A model generated the notes under the pieces. That model had not been told where the DNA came from. It saw nothing but the letters and a program-made list of their open reading frames with translations, and made no database searches. Below are positions 31,077 to 41,719 of a DNA stretch of 64,000 nt, piece by piece. The DNA is taken from positions 1 to 64,000 of the forward strand of contig JAURHD010000001.1 of the NCBI GenBank assembly GCA_030833445.1, written 5' to 3'. The position numbers and the translations under genes were made by a program. Position 1 is the stretch's first letter. Every line of letters begins with the position of its first letter. The DNA comes from Cephaloticoccus sp. GTDB taxonomy: Bacteria > Verrucomicrobiota > Verrucomicrobiia > Opitutales > Opitutaceae.

Positions 31077-33011
31077 TTACTTCACCACATTTCCCAATGT
31101 CTTGATCGTATCGAGAGTGTGCGGATTTTCCACACTGGTGAGATCGCCGGCCGGCTGGCCGGTGTAAACCCGCAGTATCATCCCTCGCAGAATCTTTCCG
31201 CTGCGGGTCTTGGGCAAGGCCGAGACAATGTGCACGGCTTTCGGTGCGAGCGGCTTGCCCATTTGCGTCGCGACATGGCTGATCAACTCAGACGTCTCCA
31301 CCGTTGCGCCCGGTTTCAAAACCACAAAGCACACCAGCACCTGACCCTTGAGCTCGTCTGGTGCGCCAATCGTCGCGGCTTCGCTTACAGCGGGATGCGA
31401 GGTCAGCACGCCTTCGACTTCGGCCGGACCCACCCGTTTGCCGGCGACCTTGATCGTATCGTCACTACGCCCGAGCACAAACCATGAGCCGTCTTCATCC
31501 TGTCGCGCCCAATCACCGTGATACCAGACTTCCGGCCAGCGGCTAAAATAGGTTTCCAGATAACGTGCATCATCATTGAGGAAACTTTTGGTCATCGAGG
31601 GCGCAGGTTGGCGGCAGACTAGATGGCCCACGGCACCCTTGGCCGCGACTTCTCCCTCATCATTCAGGGCCACCACATCCATACCGAGGGCGGGCGCGCC
31701 GAGCGAACTAGGGCGCAGCGGTGTCAAAGGCGTGCAGGAAAGCAAGCAACCCAGCAATTCGGTGCCACCGGAAATATTGATAATCGGACAACGCCCGCCG
31801 CCGACATGGGCAAAAAACCATTTGTAGCTCGTTTCGTCCCACGGTTCACCGGTCGAGCCCAACACACGTAGATGCGACAGATCATAACCCGACGGTCCTT
31901 TGCCGTCGGTCACCCGCATGAACAAACGAACCAGCGTCGGAGAGGCCGCAAAGGTGACCACCTTCAATCGCTCCAGCGTGCGCCACAGCCGATCGCTGTC
32001 AGGAAAATCCGGCGCTCCATCGAAGAGCACGATTGGGGTGCGGTAAAAAAGACAGCCGATTATTTCCCACGGACCCATCATCCAGCCAATGTCGGTAAAC
32101 CAAAAAAAGGGTTCACCGGGTTGCACGTTGAAAGCATAGCGCAGTTCTTTGCTGGTTTGGGCCAGACAACCCGCATGCGTGTGCACAGTGCCCTTCGGCC
32201 GACCGGTCGTGCCACTGGTGTAGATGATCATGGCCGACTCCTCCGCGGCTGTCTCTACCCCGTCATAAGGCGTGCCATAGCCGCCACTGTAGACGAATTC
32301 CCGCCACGCTGGTGAATCAAACATCAGGACGTGCTGGATGCTGGGCACCTGCACGGCCGCCGCCCGCGCAATATCCCCGGTCTTTACCGTCTTGCCTCGT
32401 CGATGGAGATGCTCGACCGCAAATAGAAACTTGGCATCGCATGAAGCCAGCCGTTCAACGACGGCGGCTTCACCATAGCCGCAGAATATCGGCACAAAGC
32501 GGGCCCCGATCTTGAAAGTCGCCATCATGATCTCAACCGTCTGCACGCACATCGGGGCATAGAGGCCAACGCTGTCACCCCGCTTGACCCCCAGCTCGGT
32601 CAACTTGCGGCAGCACGCATCAATCGTTTTTTTCAATTGCGCGAAGGTGTAGCTGCCGCGCGATTCCGGCACATCGGAATCCGATTCGGTATAGAGTGCG
32701 ATCTCATTGCCGTGTCCGTCGCGCACGTGCCGATCGATACAATTATGGGTGATGTTTACCTCTCCATCCACAAACCACTTCGTCCACGCAAACCCACGTG
32801 AATCGTCCTTAACCTGCGAGTAGGGTTTCGACCATTCGATGCCGCAGTCTTTGACGGCGGCATCCCAAAACCGGGCTGTATTGCGCACCGAGGCCGCGTG
32901 CAAATCGGCCTGCGTTTCATGGCCATTTGCGCGCATGAACTTCGCCAAATGCGACTCCCGCGTCCATGCGTGATCTTCCGGTTTCCAGAGATAAGGGGGG
33001 GTAACAGCCAT
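31077..33011 (-). CDS. Acyl-CoA synthetase of the acetyl-CoA synthetase type
   Basis: This is a 644-residue AMP-forming ligase. The N-terminal 'TARFWDAAVKDCGIEWSKPY' and 'KWFVDGEVNITHNCIDRH' belong to the acetyl-CoA synthetase group. The AMP-binding motif is 'AMIIYTSGTTGRPKGTVHTH', the adenylation core has 'SGGTEL' and 'VWYHGDWARQDEDGSWFVLG', and the C-terminal catalytic lysine is in 'PKTRSGKILRG'. Its acyl substrate is probably short-chain. It is followed by a thiolase in the same direction, giving a short-chain acyl-CoA set. Confidence 0.82.
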   Translation of the reverse strand: MAVTPPYLWKPEDHAWTRESHLAKFMRANGHETQADLHAASVRNTARFWDAAVKDCGIEWSKPYSQVKDDSRGFAWTKWFVDGEVNITHNCIDRHVRDGHGNEIALYTESDSDVPESRGSYTFAQLKKTIDACCRKLTELGVKRGDSVGLYAPMCVQTVEIMMATFKIGARFVPIFCGYGEAAVVERLASCDAKFLFAVEHLHRRGKTVKTGDIARAAAVQVPSIQHVLMFDSPAWREFVYSGGYGTPYDGVETAAEESAMIIYTSGTTGRPKGTVHTHAGCLAQTSKELRYAFNVQPGEPFFWFTDIGWMMGPWEIIGCLFYRTPIVLFDGAPDFPDSDRLWRTLERLKVVTFAASPTLVRLFMRVTDGKGPSGYDLSHLRVLGSTGEPWDETSYKWFFAHVGGGRCPIINISGGTELLGCLLSCTPLTPLRPSSLGAPALGMDVVALNDEGEVAAKGAVGHLVCRQPAPSMTKSFLNDDARYLETYFSRWPEVWYHGDWARQDEDGSWFVLGRSDDTIKVAGKRVGPAEVEGVLTSHPAVSEAATIGAPDELKGQVLVCFVVLKPGATVETSELISHVATQMGKPLAPKAVHIVSALPKTRSGKILRGMILRVYTGQPAGDLTSVENPHTLDTIKTLGNVVK

Positions 33012-33032
33012 GGGTTAAAATTCAACAGAGAC

Positions 33033-34211
33033 TCAGCACAACTCGACGCAGACGGCCAGACCTTCGCCGCCGCCAATACAGATAGCAGCCACGCCACGTT
33101 TTAGTCCGCGGGCTTTAAGGGCGGCAATCAGCGTGACGACAATCCGCGCTCCGGAACACCCAATCGGATGGCCAAGGGAAATCGCGCCGCCGTCAACATT
33201 GAGCCTGTCAGGTGACACATTGAGTTCGTGCATGAAGGCCATCGGCACCACGGCAAAGGCTTCATTGACTTCCCAGAGATCAACGTCGCCGACAGGCCAC
33301 CCGGCGGCTGACAACGCCTGCCGCGTGGCCTGCACCGGGGCAGTCGTAAACCAAAGTGGTTCCTGGGCATGCGCCCCAAATGACACTATCCGAGCCACCG
33401 GTTGGTGACTGTTTTCCTGCGCGTAGTCAGCGGTGCACAGCACCAAGGCAGCAGCACCGTCGTTGATAGAAGAAGCGTTGGCAGGTGTGATCGTGCCATC
33501 CTTTTGAAACGCCGGTTTCAACTGCGGGATCTTATCGTAGTTTACTTTGGCCGGACCTTCGTCGATTTCCACCTTGGTGGTGTTACCTTTGCGGTCGGTA
33601 ATTTCCACCGGGGTAATCTCCCGCGCAAATCGACCACTTTGCTGGGCGGCGTTGGCCCGCTTAAACGATTCGATGGCGTAGGCATCCTGCGCTTCCCGAC
33701 TAAAGTTATATTTTGTCGCACACTGCTCGGCACAACTGCCCATATGAATGTCGTTATAGGGATCCCACAATCCGTCACTAATCACCGAATCGATCACTTG
33801 TTGATGCCCGATACGAAAACCTTCACGCGCCTTGGGTAACAGATAAGGCGCGCGGGTCATGTTCTCCATGCCGCCGGCAACAAACAATGAACCCATGCCG
33901 GCCTGCAGGGCATGAGCACCCTGCATCACCGCCTGCAAACCTGACCCACACACCTTGTGAATGGTGGCGGTGCGCACCGCCTTCGACAATCCGGCTTGAA
34001 TCGCGGCCTGCCGGGTCGGAGCCTGACCCTGCCCTGCCTGGAGCACATTGCCCATGAGCACATCCGTGATCTTATCCGCCGTTACACCGGCTTGGACCAC
34101 GGCACCGCGTATGGCAGTCGCCCCAAGTTCGGAAGCAGGTGTTGATGCAAAGGCTCCTTGAAAATTACCGATCGGGGTGCGCGTGGCGGCCAGAATAACA
34201 ATATCAGTCAT
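33033..34211 (-). CDS. Acetyl-CoA C-acyltransferase (thiolase)
   Basis: This is a 392-residue thiolase from ATG 34211. The nucleophilic cysteine is in 'IHKVCGSGLQAVMQGAHALQ'; the His of 'LGHPIGCSGARIVVTLIAAL' and the Cys of 'GVAAICIGGGEGLAVCVE' complete the active site. The biosynthetic and degradative types are not separable by sequence alone. With the CoA synthetase downstream and a 3-hydroxybutyrate dehydrogenase 6 kb away, acetoacetate or polyhydroxybutyrate metabolism is plausible. Confidence 0.9.
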   Translation of the reverse strand: MTDIVILAATRTPIGNFQGAFASTPASELGATAIRGAVVQAGVTADKITDVLMGNVLQAGQGQAPTRQAAIQAGLSKAVRTATIHKVCGSGLQAVMQGAHALQAGMGSLFVAGGMENMTRAPYLLPKAREGFRIGHQQVIDSVISDGLWDPYNDIHMGSCAEQCATKYNFSREAQDAYAIESFKRANAAQQSGRFAREITPVEITDRKGNTTKVEIDEGPAKVNYDKIPQLKPAFQKDGTITPANASSINDGAAALVLCTADYAQENSHQPVARIVSFGAHAQEPLWFTTAPVQATRQALSAAGWPVGDVDLWEVNEAFAVVPMAFMHELNVSPDRLNVDGGAISLGHPIGCSGARIVVTLIAALKARGLKRGVAAICIGGGEGLAVCVELC

Positions 34212-34265
34212 GAGGTAAATTGTATGAGCCAAATGCTAGCATCCAACGGTTCGGTGAGACCAGCA

Positions 34266-34874
34266 TCAATCCGGTCGTTCAAGCGTGAAGATATCGCGCG
34301 TTGAGGAATACTCTTCTCCGCCCATACGACCAATCAGATCGAGTTTGGCGGGATCGGGTTCGCCGTTTGCATCCAACATATCATCGCCAATGTGCACGGT
34401 CAGAATCCGACCAAATACCACATTCGCTGCCAAGGGGCCATCGCCGATCAGCACAACCCGGTCCAGCGCACATTCAAACGCCACCGGAGCAGCAGCCACC
34501 CGCAGTGGCTTCACGTGAGTGGATTGGGTGCTCGCGATGCCGAATTTTTCAAACTCGCTCTCCCCGTAAGGCAAGAGGGCGGCGCATTGATTCATTTGTT
34601 CGCCGAGTGAGCGGGAGACCAAATTTACCACGAATTCCGGCACGGCTTCGATATTGCGCAACGTGTCCTTTTTCTGCCCCTGCCGATTATTGACCGGCAC
34701 AAACATCAGGGTTGGGGGATTGGCACAGACTCCTTGAAAAAACGAAAATGGAGCCAAGTTTGTCCTGCCGGTGGCGTCCACCGTCGACACCCAGGCGATG
34801 GGACGGGGCAAAATAGTCGAGATCATCCACCGGTATGCATCCCGGGGCGGCAAATTCGTGAAGTCGAGTTGCAT
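34266..34874 (-). CDS. Flavin reductase / FMN-binding split-barrel protein
   Basis: This is a 202-residue protein of the flavin reductase-like domain. 'LPRPIAWVSTVDATGRTNLA' then 'PFSFFQGVCANPPTLMFVPV' match the FMN-binding split barrel, and 'EFVVNLVSRSLGEQMNQCAA' follows. These enzymes reduce FMN with NAD(P)H or supply reduced flavin to oxygenases. No partner oxygenase is next to it. It lies downstream of a 190-bp divergent region shared with the receiver gene. Confidence 0.8.
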   Translation of the reverse strand: MQLDFTNLPPRDAYRWMISTILPRPIAWVSTVDATGRTNLAPFSFFQGVCANPPTLMFVPVNNRQGQKKDTLRNIEAVPEFVVNLVSRSLGEQMNQCAALLPYGESEFEKFGIASTQSTHVKPLRVAAAPVAFECALDRVVLIGDGPLAANVVFGRILTVHIGDDMLDANGEPDPAKLDLIGRMGGEEYSSTRDIFTLERPD

Positions 34875-34997
34875 GTAGCTTTAGTTGGTCAGACTCAACA
34901 TGTAGTAAAGCTCCGATTGGTATATCCATTTCGGCATCCTTGTATCGGTGGTGTATGCGGTAATCAGTCTAAAACAATCACCGCGGCCAATTAACCG

Positions 34998-35026
34998 TTG
35001 ATATATATACTGGATTAAACTGATAT
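34998..35026 (+). promoter_or_regulatory. Candidate promoter of the receiver gene
   Basis: TTGATA (34998-35003) and TGATAT (35021-35026) are 17 bp apart, in an AT-rich stretch about 45-70 bp upstream of the receiver start. The match is fair, not strong. Confidence 0.45.
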
Positions 35027-35067
35027 AAGCCCCCGGACCGATACCCGTCAGAAACAAAACCTGCACC

Positions 35068-35457
35068 ATGGCGCACATTCTCGTAATTGATGACGAAGAG
35101 AGTATCCGCAGCATGCTGGTGATAATTCTGCAGCGGGCCGGGCATGAGGTCACGGTCGCTGAAAATGGCAAGATCGGCATGAATCGCTTCAAGGCCGGGG
35201 GGGCAGATTTAATCATCACGGATTTGGTCATGCCCGAGCAGGAAGGCGTGGAAACGATCATGCAGTTGCGTCAGCAACATCCCGATTTGCCGATCATCGC
35301 CATGTCGGGCGGTGGCTCACGTGCCGATACCTATTTAGCTATCTGCAAGCGACTCGGGGTGCGTTGCACTTTGGCAAAACCTTTTACCATGGAGGAGCTG
35401 ATCAACGCGGTGAACTCGGTGCTCGGCAATGAAGAGCCCAATCTTACGGCCCGTTAG
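35068..35457 (+). CDS. Stand-alone response regulator receiver protein
   Basis: This is a 129-residue CheY-like domain with no output domain. Acidic residues DDEE (9-12), phospho-acceptor Asp52 in 'LIITDLVMPEQEG', Ser80 in 'IIAMSGGGS' and Lys104 in 'CTLAKPFTMEEL' form a complete phosphorylation site. It probably relays phosphate to or from an unidentified partner. No histidine kinase is near; the closest one (46 kb) has its own regulator. The gene stands alone with its own promoter candidate. Confidence 0.88.
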   Translation: MAHILVIDDEESIRSMLVIILQRAGHEVTVAENGKIGMNRFKAGGADLIITDLVMPEQEGVETIMQLRQQHPDLPIIAMSGGGSRADTYLAICKRLGVRCTLAKPFTMEELINAVNSVLGNEEPNLTAR

Positions 35458-35630
35458 CTCATGGTCTCGTTGAGGTAAGAGTGGCGGTGAAGCCCAGATG
35501 TTAACCGGTAAGGTTTTCATCATCCGCCTTATTGACCGTTCATCCACTTTCCCTTCGCGTTAGCCAAGATAGGTCTAATCATAATCCATCTTATCCCACC
35601 GCCGATCAAACCACCGACCTGAAATATTTT

Positions 35631-38459
35631 ATGCATCCGATACTGCGCACCCTCATCACCGGTCTCTCACTAACCGCCGCCACCCTAGCCTGTGCCGCCA
35701 CAAATTTGTCGGACATCCCGCCGCGGGTAAAGGCATCCACCGACAAAGCTGAGTTTCGTCACCTGGTGTTGGATAACGGTCTGCGTGTCCTCCTCGTTTC
35801 GGACCCCAAATTCAATAAATCGGCCGCCGCGCTGGTAGTTACTACCGGCCAGATTGATGACCCGTTCGACATGGTGGGCCTCGCTCACTTCACGGAGCAC
35901 ATGCTTTTTCTTGGCACCGAGAAATACCCGGAGGTCGCCAGTTACGGCGCCTTCATCAAGAGCAATGGGGGCTACAACAACGCCTACACCACGACCGATT
36001 ACACCAACTACCAGTTCGAGATCCGGCATGAGGCGTTTCCCGAGGCGCTGGATCGCTTTGCCCAGTTCTTTATCGCCCCGCTCTTTAATCCCGACTTCAC
36101 CGCCCGTGAGGTAAATGCCGTCAACAACGAGGCGATGCGACACGTGCAGAATGACAGTCGCCGGGTCATCAATGTGCGCCGCGAGATATACAACCCGGCC
36201 GCTGGTGAGAGCAAATTTTCAACCGGCAACAAGCTAACCCTTGCACAGGCCGATGCCGCTGCGGTGCGGGCTTTCTATGAATCCCATTACAGTTCGGACC
36301 GCATGGCATTGGCCCTGACCGGCACGGCTTCGCTGGATGAACTGGAAAAGCTCGCCCGTGAAAAATTTTCGGACGTAACCAAACGCGATCTTCCGGCCAT
36401 CAAACGCGAACCCATTTTCCTGCCCAAGGAGGCCGCCCTGCGCCTCGCCACGGTGGAGCCGGTAAAAGAAATTCGCCAACTCGAGTTGGAGTTCGTGCTA
36501 CCTGCCACTCGGCCGGATTTTGCGAGCAAACCAGGTGAACTGTTGAGCGCATTGCTCAATTACCCGGGACAAGGTGGGCTGATTCAGAAACTAAAGGACG
36601 CCGGTCTGGCCACGGGCGTTGGAGGCGGTATCTGGGAGCGCACGCCAAATTACGGTTCCATGTTTATCGACATTGATCTCACGCCGGCAGGTGAGGCCGC
36701 ATATCATGAGGTGCTAGAAATCACTTTCGCTTACATTCACTTTTTGCAAGCAGCCCCCTTCCCTGCCGCATTCTACCAAGATCAGGCTCGCATTGCCGCT
36801 TTGCAGGAAACTTATGCCGACCGGGGCGAGGGCGCACCCTTGGCCACCGCCATGGCCAACCAAGCCATGTTCTACCCTCTTCAGCTCGCCGAACGTGCGC
36901 CCTACATCTGGGCAAAGTCAGATGAACCCGCCTATCGTAATCTGTTAAACGCGCTGACGCCGGACAATCTGTTGGTCACCCTCGCGGCGAAAGGTGTGCC
37001 GACCGATAAGCAGGAAGAAATCTATGGCACGGCCTATGCCTACACCAAAACCCAAGGCGCCACTTACGACAGTTTGGTCAATCCCACCGCCGTCGAAGGA
37101 TTTGCCCTGCCGGCCGCCAATCCCTTCATGCCTGCATCGACGCAACTGGTCGCCGAGCGCCCGCTCCAGTTGATTGATGAACCGGGCTTGAAACTCTATT
37201 ACTCAGCCGACGTGGAATTTCAGCGTCCTCAAACCACGTTGATCTTCCGGTTTGTGCCACGCCGCCAAATCGCAGGACTGGAAGGCGACCTGTTGTTGGA
37301 TTTTTATCAAACCTGTCTGACCGATGCGTTGGAACCTGCGGCAGGAGATGCAGCCCTCGCCGGCGTATCCTATTCTTTGGTCCTCGGGTTGGAGGGCATG
37401 ACTCTCACCGCCAGTGGCTTTGGTGATTCTCCAGCCCGTTTCGCCCAATATGTAGCCGATCACCTGCTGACTTTCGAGGTGACGCCCGCGCGCTATGAAG
37501 CCTTGAAAGAAAGAACGCTCCGGGGATTGCGTAGTTATGATCAGACCGAGGCTTACAAATTAGCCCGGGATCAGGCCAATGCGGTTCTGCGTGAATATGT
37601 ATATCTGCCCACTGAAAAACTGGCCCGGGCTCTATCGGTCACCTGGGAAGAAACCCAGGCCTTTGCTAAAAATTATTTTGCCGCCGGCATCATAGAATCC
37701 GTGGTTCACGGCCACATCACGGAGCAAAACGCCGCGGCCGCCGCCCGGGGTTTCACCAAAGCCATTGGAGCCAAGGCTGCGCCGGCCACCGAGCTGCTGC
37801 GTCGGAAGCATTTGGCCATGGAAGCCGGAGAAACCGTGGTGGATACAGGGAAGATTGCGGGGGCCAATTCCGCCTTCTGGGAACTCTGCCTCTTGCCCAA
37901 TGACACGCCGCAATTACGGGCTGCCGCCAAGGTGCTCGGTAATTTTCTGTCCGAACCTTTTTATACCGAACTACGCACGAAGCAGCAGTTGGGTTATATC
38001 GTGGGTTCCGGTGACAGTGCCTCGTTGCAGCAATATCTGCAGCTCTTCGTAATCCAATCGAGTGGCTACGGGCCTGATGAACTCCGCCAAAAGGCTGACG
38101 CCTTCCTCGCCACCCTCCCGGAACAACTGGCTGCATTACCGGACGACCAATTTGCCACGTTAAAAGCGGGAGCAAAATCTGAATTCGACGAAAAGCCCAA
38201 GAGTATCGCCGAGAAAGCCGCTCGCATGTTCGCACTGGGATACGACTACGACCGCAACTGGGAGCGTCGCGCCGAAACCCTCGCAGCATTGGAATCACTC
38301 AAAAAGTCGGATGTCGAAGCTCTGCTCCAAACTATCCTGGATCCGGCAAGTGCCCGGCGAATCGTCGTATTGCTATCTTGCGAGGCACATCCCGGCAGCG
38401 AAATCGGTGCCACCTTTACAAATCGCGATGAATGGAAGACCACCCGGAACTACCAATAG
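35631..38459 (+). CDS. M16-family zinc metalloprotease (pitrilysin-like)
   Basis: This is a 942-residue exported protease from ATG 35631, where a signal peptide begins (MHPILRTLITGLSLTAATLA, cleavage near ACA-A). The inverted zinc motif HFTEH is at residues 86-90 and is followed by 'MLFLGTEKYPEVASYGAFIK'. Residues 'NSGGYNNAYTTTDYTNYQFE'-like lie about 20 further on. Four M16 repeats fill the rest, including 'RDQANAVLREYVYLPTEKLA' and 'ELRTKQQLGYIVGSGDSASL'. The length is that of pitrilysin/insulinase enzymes, which degrade peptides in the periplasm. Confidence 0.88.
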   Translation: MHPILRTLITGLSLTAATLACAATNLSDIPPRVKASTDKAEFRHLVLDNGLRVLLVSDPKFNKSAAALVVTTGQIDDPFDMVGLAHFTEHMLFLGTEKYPEVASYGAFIKSNGGYNNAYTTTDYTNYQFEIRHEAFPEALDRFAQFFIAPLFNPDFTAREVNAVNNEAMRHVQNDSRRVINVRREIYNPAAGESKFSTGNKLTLAQADAAAVRAFYESHYSSDRMALALTGTASLDELEKLAREKFSDVTKRDLPAIKREPIFLPKEAALRLATVEPVKEIRQLELEFVLPATRPDFASKPGELLSALLNYPGQGGLIQKLKDAGLATGVGGGIWERTPNYGSMFIDIDLTPAGEAAYHEVLEITFAYIHFLQAAPFPAAFYQDQARIAALQETYADRGEGAPLATAMANQAMFYPLQLAERAPYIWAKSDEPAYRNLLNALTPDNLLVTLAAKGVPTDKQEEIYGTAYAYTKTQGATYDSLVNPTAVEGFALPAANPFMPASTQLVAERPLQLIDEPGLKLYYSADVEFQRPQTTLIFRFVPRRQIAGLEGDLLLDFYQTCLTDALEPAAGDAALAGVSYSLVLGLEGMTLTASGFGDSPARFAQYVADHLLTFEVTPARYEALKERTLRGLRSYDQTEAYKLARDQANAVLREYVYLPTEKLARALSVTWEETQAFAKNYFAAGIIESVVHGHITEQNAAAAARGFTKAIGAKAAPATELLRRKHLAMEAGETVVDTGKIAGANSAFWELCLLPNDTPQLRAAAKVLGNFLSEPFYTELRTKQQLGYIVGSGDSASLQQYLQLFVIQSSGYGPDELRQKADAFLATLPEQLAALPDDQFATLKAGAKSEFDEKPKSIAEKAARMFALGYDYDRNWERRAETLAALESLKKSDVEALLQTILDPASARRIVVLLSCEAHPGSEIGATFTNRDEWKTTRNYQ

Positions 38460-38839
38460 TAAACAACGATCCGTTTACCCGGGTCGTTGTTAGACAACCA
38501 CGGTTGAGAGGGCTGCTTCCACCGCCTTGACCAAGGCCGGTCAGGATTGGCCGCAGCGGAAATTATCCCGTTAAAGCTCATACTACCAGCCCCACTGAAA
38601 CCAAATCCTGACCAACCTCCCGGATTTGCCAGCAAGATGGTTTCTGCCCCGATCACCATGAGCGAAGTCACAAATAGCGGCAGTGCTTCAGTCACCCACA
38701 GGATGGCGGCCAGCACCAGTATGCCACACATGTAGGCCTGTTCACGGGGCCACCCGCCGGCCATGGCCAGGCCCGTCACCAAGATCGCGAGCGGCCCCGC
38801 CAACCAGCGACCACCTTGATTCCAACGGTTACCAGTCAT
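38450..38839 (-). pseudogene. Remnant of an SLC13/DASS-type permease
   Basis: From ATG 38839 the reverse strand reads 129 codons. The first 90 or so resemble the N-terminus of SLC13-type anion transporters ('GILVLAAILWVTEALPLFVT', 'SLMVIGAETILLANPGG'). Such proteins are about 450-600 residues long, so most of the gene is missing, and the residues after 'ISAAANPD' look random. In another frame the sequence reads 'PALVKAVEAALSTVVV' and stops at TAA 38490-38492, just before the hairpin, which could be the original C-terminus joined after an internal deletion. Confidence 0.6.
38462..38491 (+). terminator. Strong hairpin after the M16 protease
   Basis: An 11-bp stem (AACAACGATCC / GGGTCGTTGTT with one G-U) starts two bases after the protease stop codon. 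The plus-strand T-tract is poor, while the opposite strand ends in GTTGTTTACT. It may serve both directions between the protease and the decayed permease. Confidence 0.5.
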
Positions 38840-38872
38840 GCTGACCAATTCTAAAGCAAGAACCACGGACCG

Positions 38873-38908
38873 CGAGCAAAGAAAAGGCGCGGAATAGTCC
38901 GCGCCTTT
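38873..38908 (-). terminator. Terminator of the ATP synthase operon
   Basis: AAAGGCGCGGA pairs with TCCGCGCCTTT (11 bp, ATAG loop), 22 bp after the atpC stop. On the reverse strand it is followed by TTTTCTTTG, the expected uridine tract. Confidence 0.85.
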
Positions 38909-38929
38909 ATAATTTGAACTGTCGGAAGT

Positions 38930-39337
38930 TTACCGACGGCGACGCTTGAGGGCCAATTGCGTCCCGGAGTAACGAACCAGACTCTGCAAGTGTTCGTATT
39001 GTTGAGGATCAATATGCTTGGCCTCCTCCATTTTTTCCTGGGCACGTTTCATCGCCTCTTCCACTGCGTGCTCGTCGATCTTTTCCTCGGAACATGCATG
39101 CTCGGCCAAGACCGAGACTTTATCACCGGAGATCTGGGCAAACCCTCCGCCAACCGCGAGCAGTTGCGTGGTGTTTCCCTTGGTCACCAGCAATTCGCCG
39201 TGATCCACCTGCGTGAGCAGCGGAATATGACCGGGCAGCACCCCAATCTCGCCCTCCACCGTCGGGATAACGACATTGTCCACCGTGTCGGAATAGACGC
39301 GGGCTTCTGGCGTGACGATTTCGAGGGTGAGTGGCAT
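38930..39337 (-). CDS. atpC: ATP synthase epsilon subunit
   Basis: This is a 135-residue central-stalk subunit. The N-terminal beta sandwich has 'LTLEIVTPEARVYSDTVDNV', 'GEIGVLPGHIPLLTQVDHGE' and 'LAVGGGFAQISGDKVSVLAE', and the C-terminus is the regulatory helix pair. The length is usual. It is the last gene of the atp operon, 7 bp after atpD. Confidence 0.94.
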   Translation of the reverse strand: MPLTLEIVTPEARVYSDTVDNVVIPTVEGEIGVLPGHIPLLTQVDHGELLVTKGNTTQLLAVGGGFAQISGDKVSVLAEHACSEEKIDEHAVEEAMKRAQEKMEEAKHIDPQQYEHLQSLVRYSGTQLALKRRRR

Positions 39338-39344
39338 GGGGTAA

Positions 39345-40769
<1,425 letters not shown>

Positions 40770-40803
40770 TTAAATGCAGTGGGTAGGATTGCGGGTTTTG
40801 AAA

Positions 40804-41682
40804 TTATGCGCCAACGAATTGAGCGGCGGCGATTTCCAGAATTTCCTGGGTGATCGCTGCCTGACGGGCTTTGTTGTATTCGAGAGTAAGGTCGTCCAGC
40901 AGGCTGGTGGCATTGTCCTTGGCGGTTTTCATCGCCACCATACGGGCGCTGAATTCCGAAGCCTTGGCTGAAAGCACCAGCTGATGGATGTAACGGTTGA
41001 CGTAGAACGGCAGGAGAGCCTCGAGCACTTGCGCGGCATCGGGCTCGAACAACATTTGCCGATCATCTGTCGTGGCGGAACGCACAGTCCCGGCTTCACC
41101 TTGAAGGTTGGTGATGAAGTCGCGCAGATTGTTCAGCGGAAGAATGGGGCGAATGGTCGCCTGTTGCACCAGGGTGTTTTTGTATCGGGGATAAATGACT
41201 TCGATCGTATCCACGACCCCGTCGAGATACTGTTTGGTCATGAATTCAATCGCGACCTTCACGTCATTGAAGCTGCCGCGATCATCCACGTGAAAATCGG
41301 CGATCAAATCCCGCTTGGTGCGGGCCAGAAATTGCGTGCCCTTGCGACCAATCGCCACGAATTTGGCCGGCGTCTTGATATCGGTAACCAGCTTGAGGAG
41401 ATTTGCATTCAGCGCACCGCACAGACCGATATTGGTCGTGATCAACAGAATGCCGCGGGTTTTCACCTCGCGACGGGTCAGAAAAGGATGGTGCGATTCG
41501 TCAACGCGTGAAGCCAGGGCCGCGAGCATGTCCGCCATCAATTGGGCGTAAGGACGCCCGGCCAAGGTGGCTTGCTGCGCTCGCTTCATCTTCGACGCAG
41601 CCACCAGCTCCATCGCCTTGGTGATCTGGCGGGTGTTTTTTACCGATTTGATTCGGCGGCGGATGTCGCGGGTTGAGGCCAT
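40804..41682 (-). CDS. atpG: ATP synthase gamma subunit
   Basis: This is the 292-residue rotor subunit. The N-terminal 'MASTRDIRRRIKSVKNTRQI' and 'TKAMELVAASKMKRAQQATL' form the coiled coil with the C-terminal 'ASEFSARMVAMKTAKDNATS', the two conserved helix ends of the family. The middle Rossmann-like domain contains 'LLITTNIGLCGALNANLLKL'. It lies between atpA and atpD as expected. Confidence 0.96.
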   Translation of the reverse strand: MASTRDIRRRIKSVKNTRQITKAMELVAASKMKRAQQATLAGRPYAQLMADMLAALASRVDESHHPFLTRREVKTRGILLITTNIGLCGALNANLLKLVTDIKTPAKFVAIGRKGTQFLARTKRDLIADFHVDDRGSFNDVKVAIEFMTKQYLDGVVDTIEVIYPRYKNTLVQQATIRPILPLNNLRDFITNLQGEAGTVRSATTDDRQMLFEPDAAQVLEALLPFYVNRYIHQLVLSAKASEFSARMVAMKTAKDNATSLLDDLTLEYNKARQAAITQEILEIAAAQFVGA

Positions 41683-41719
41683 GCGTTTTGGTTAACGAAG
41701 ATCGATACTCGGCAACTAA

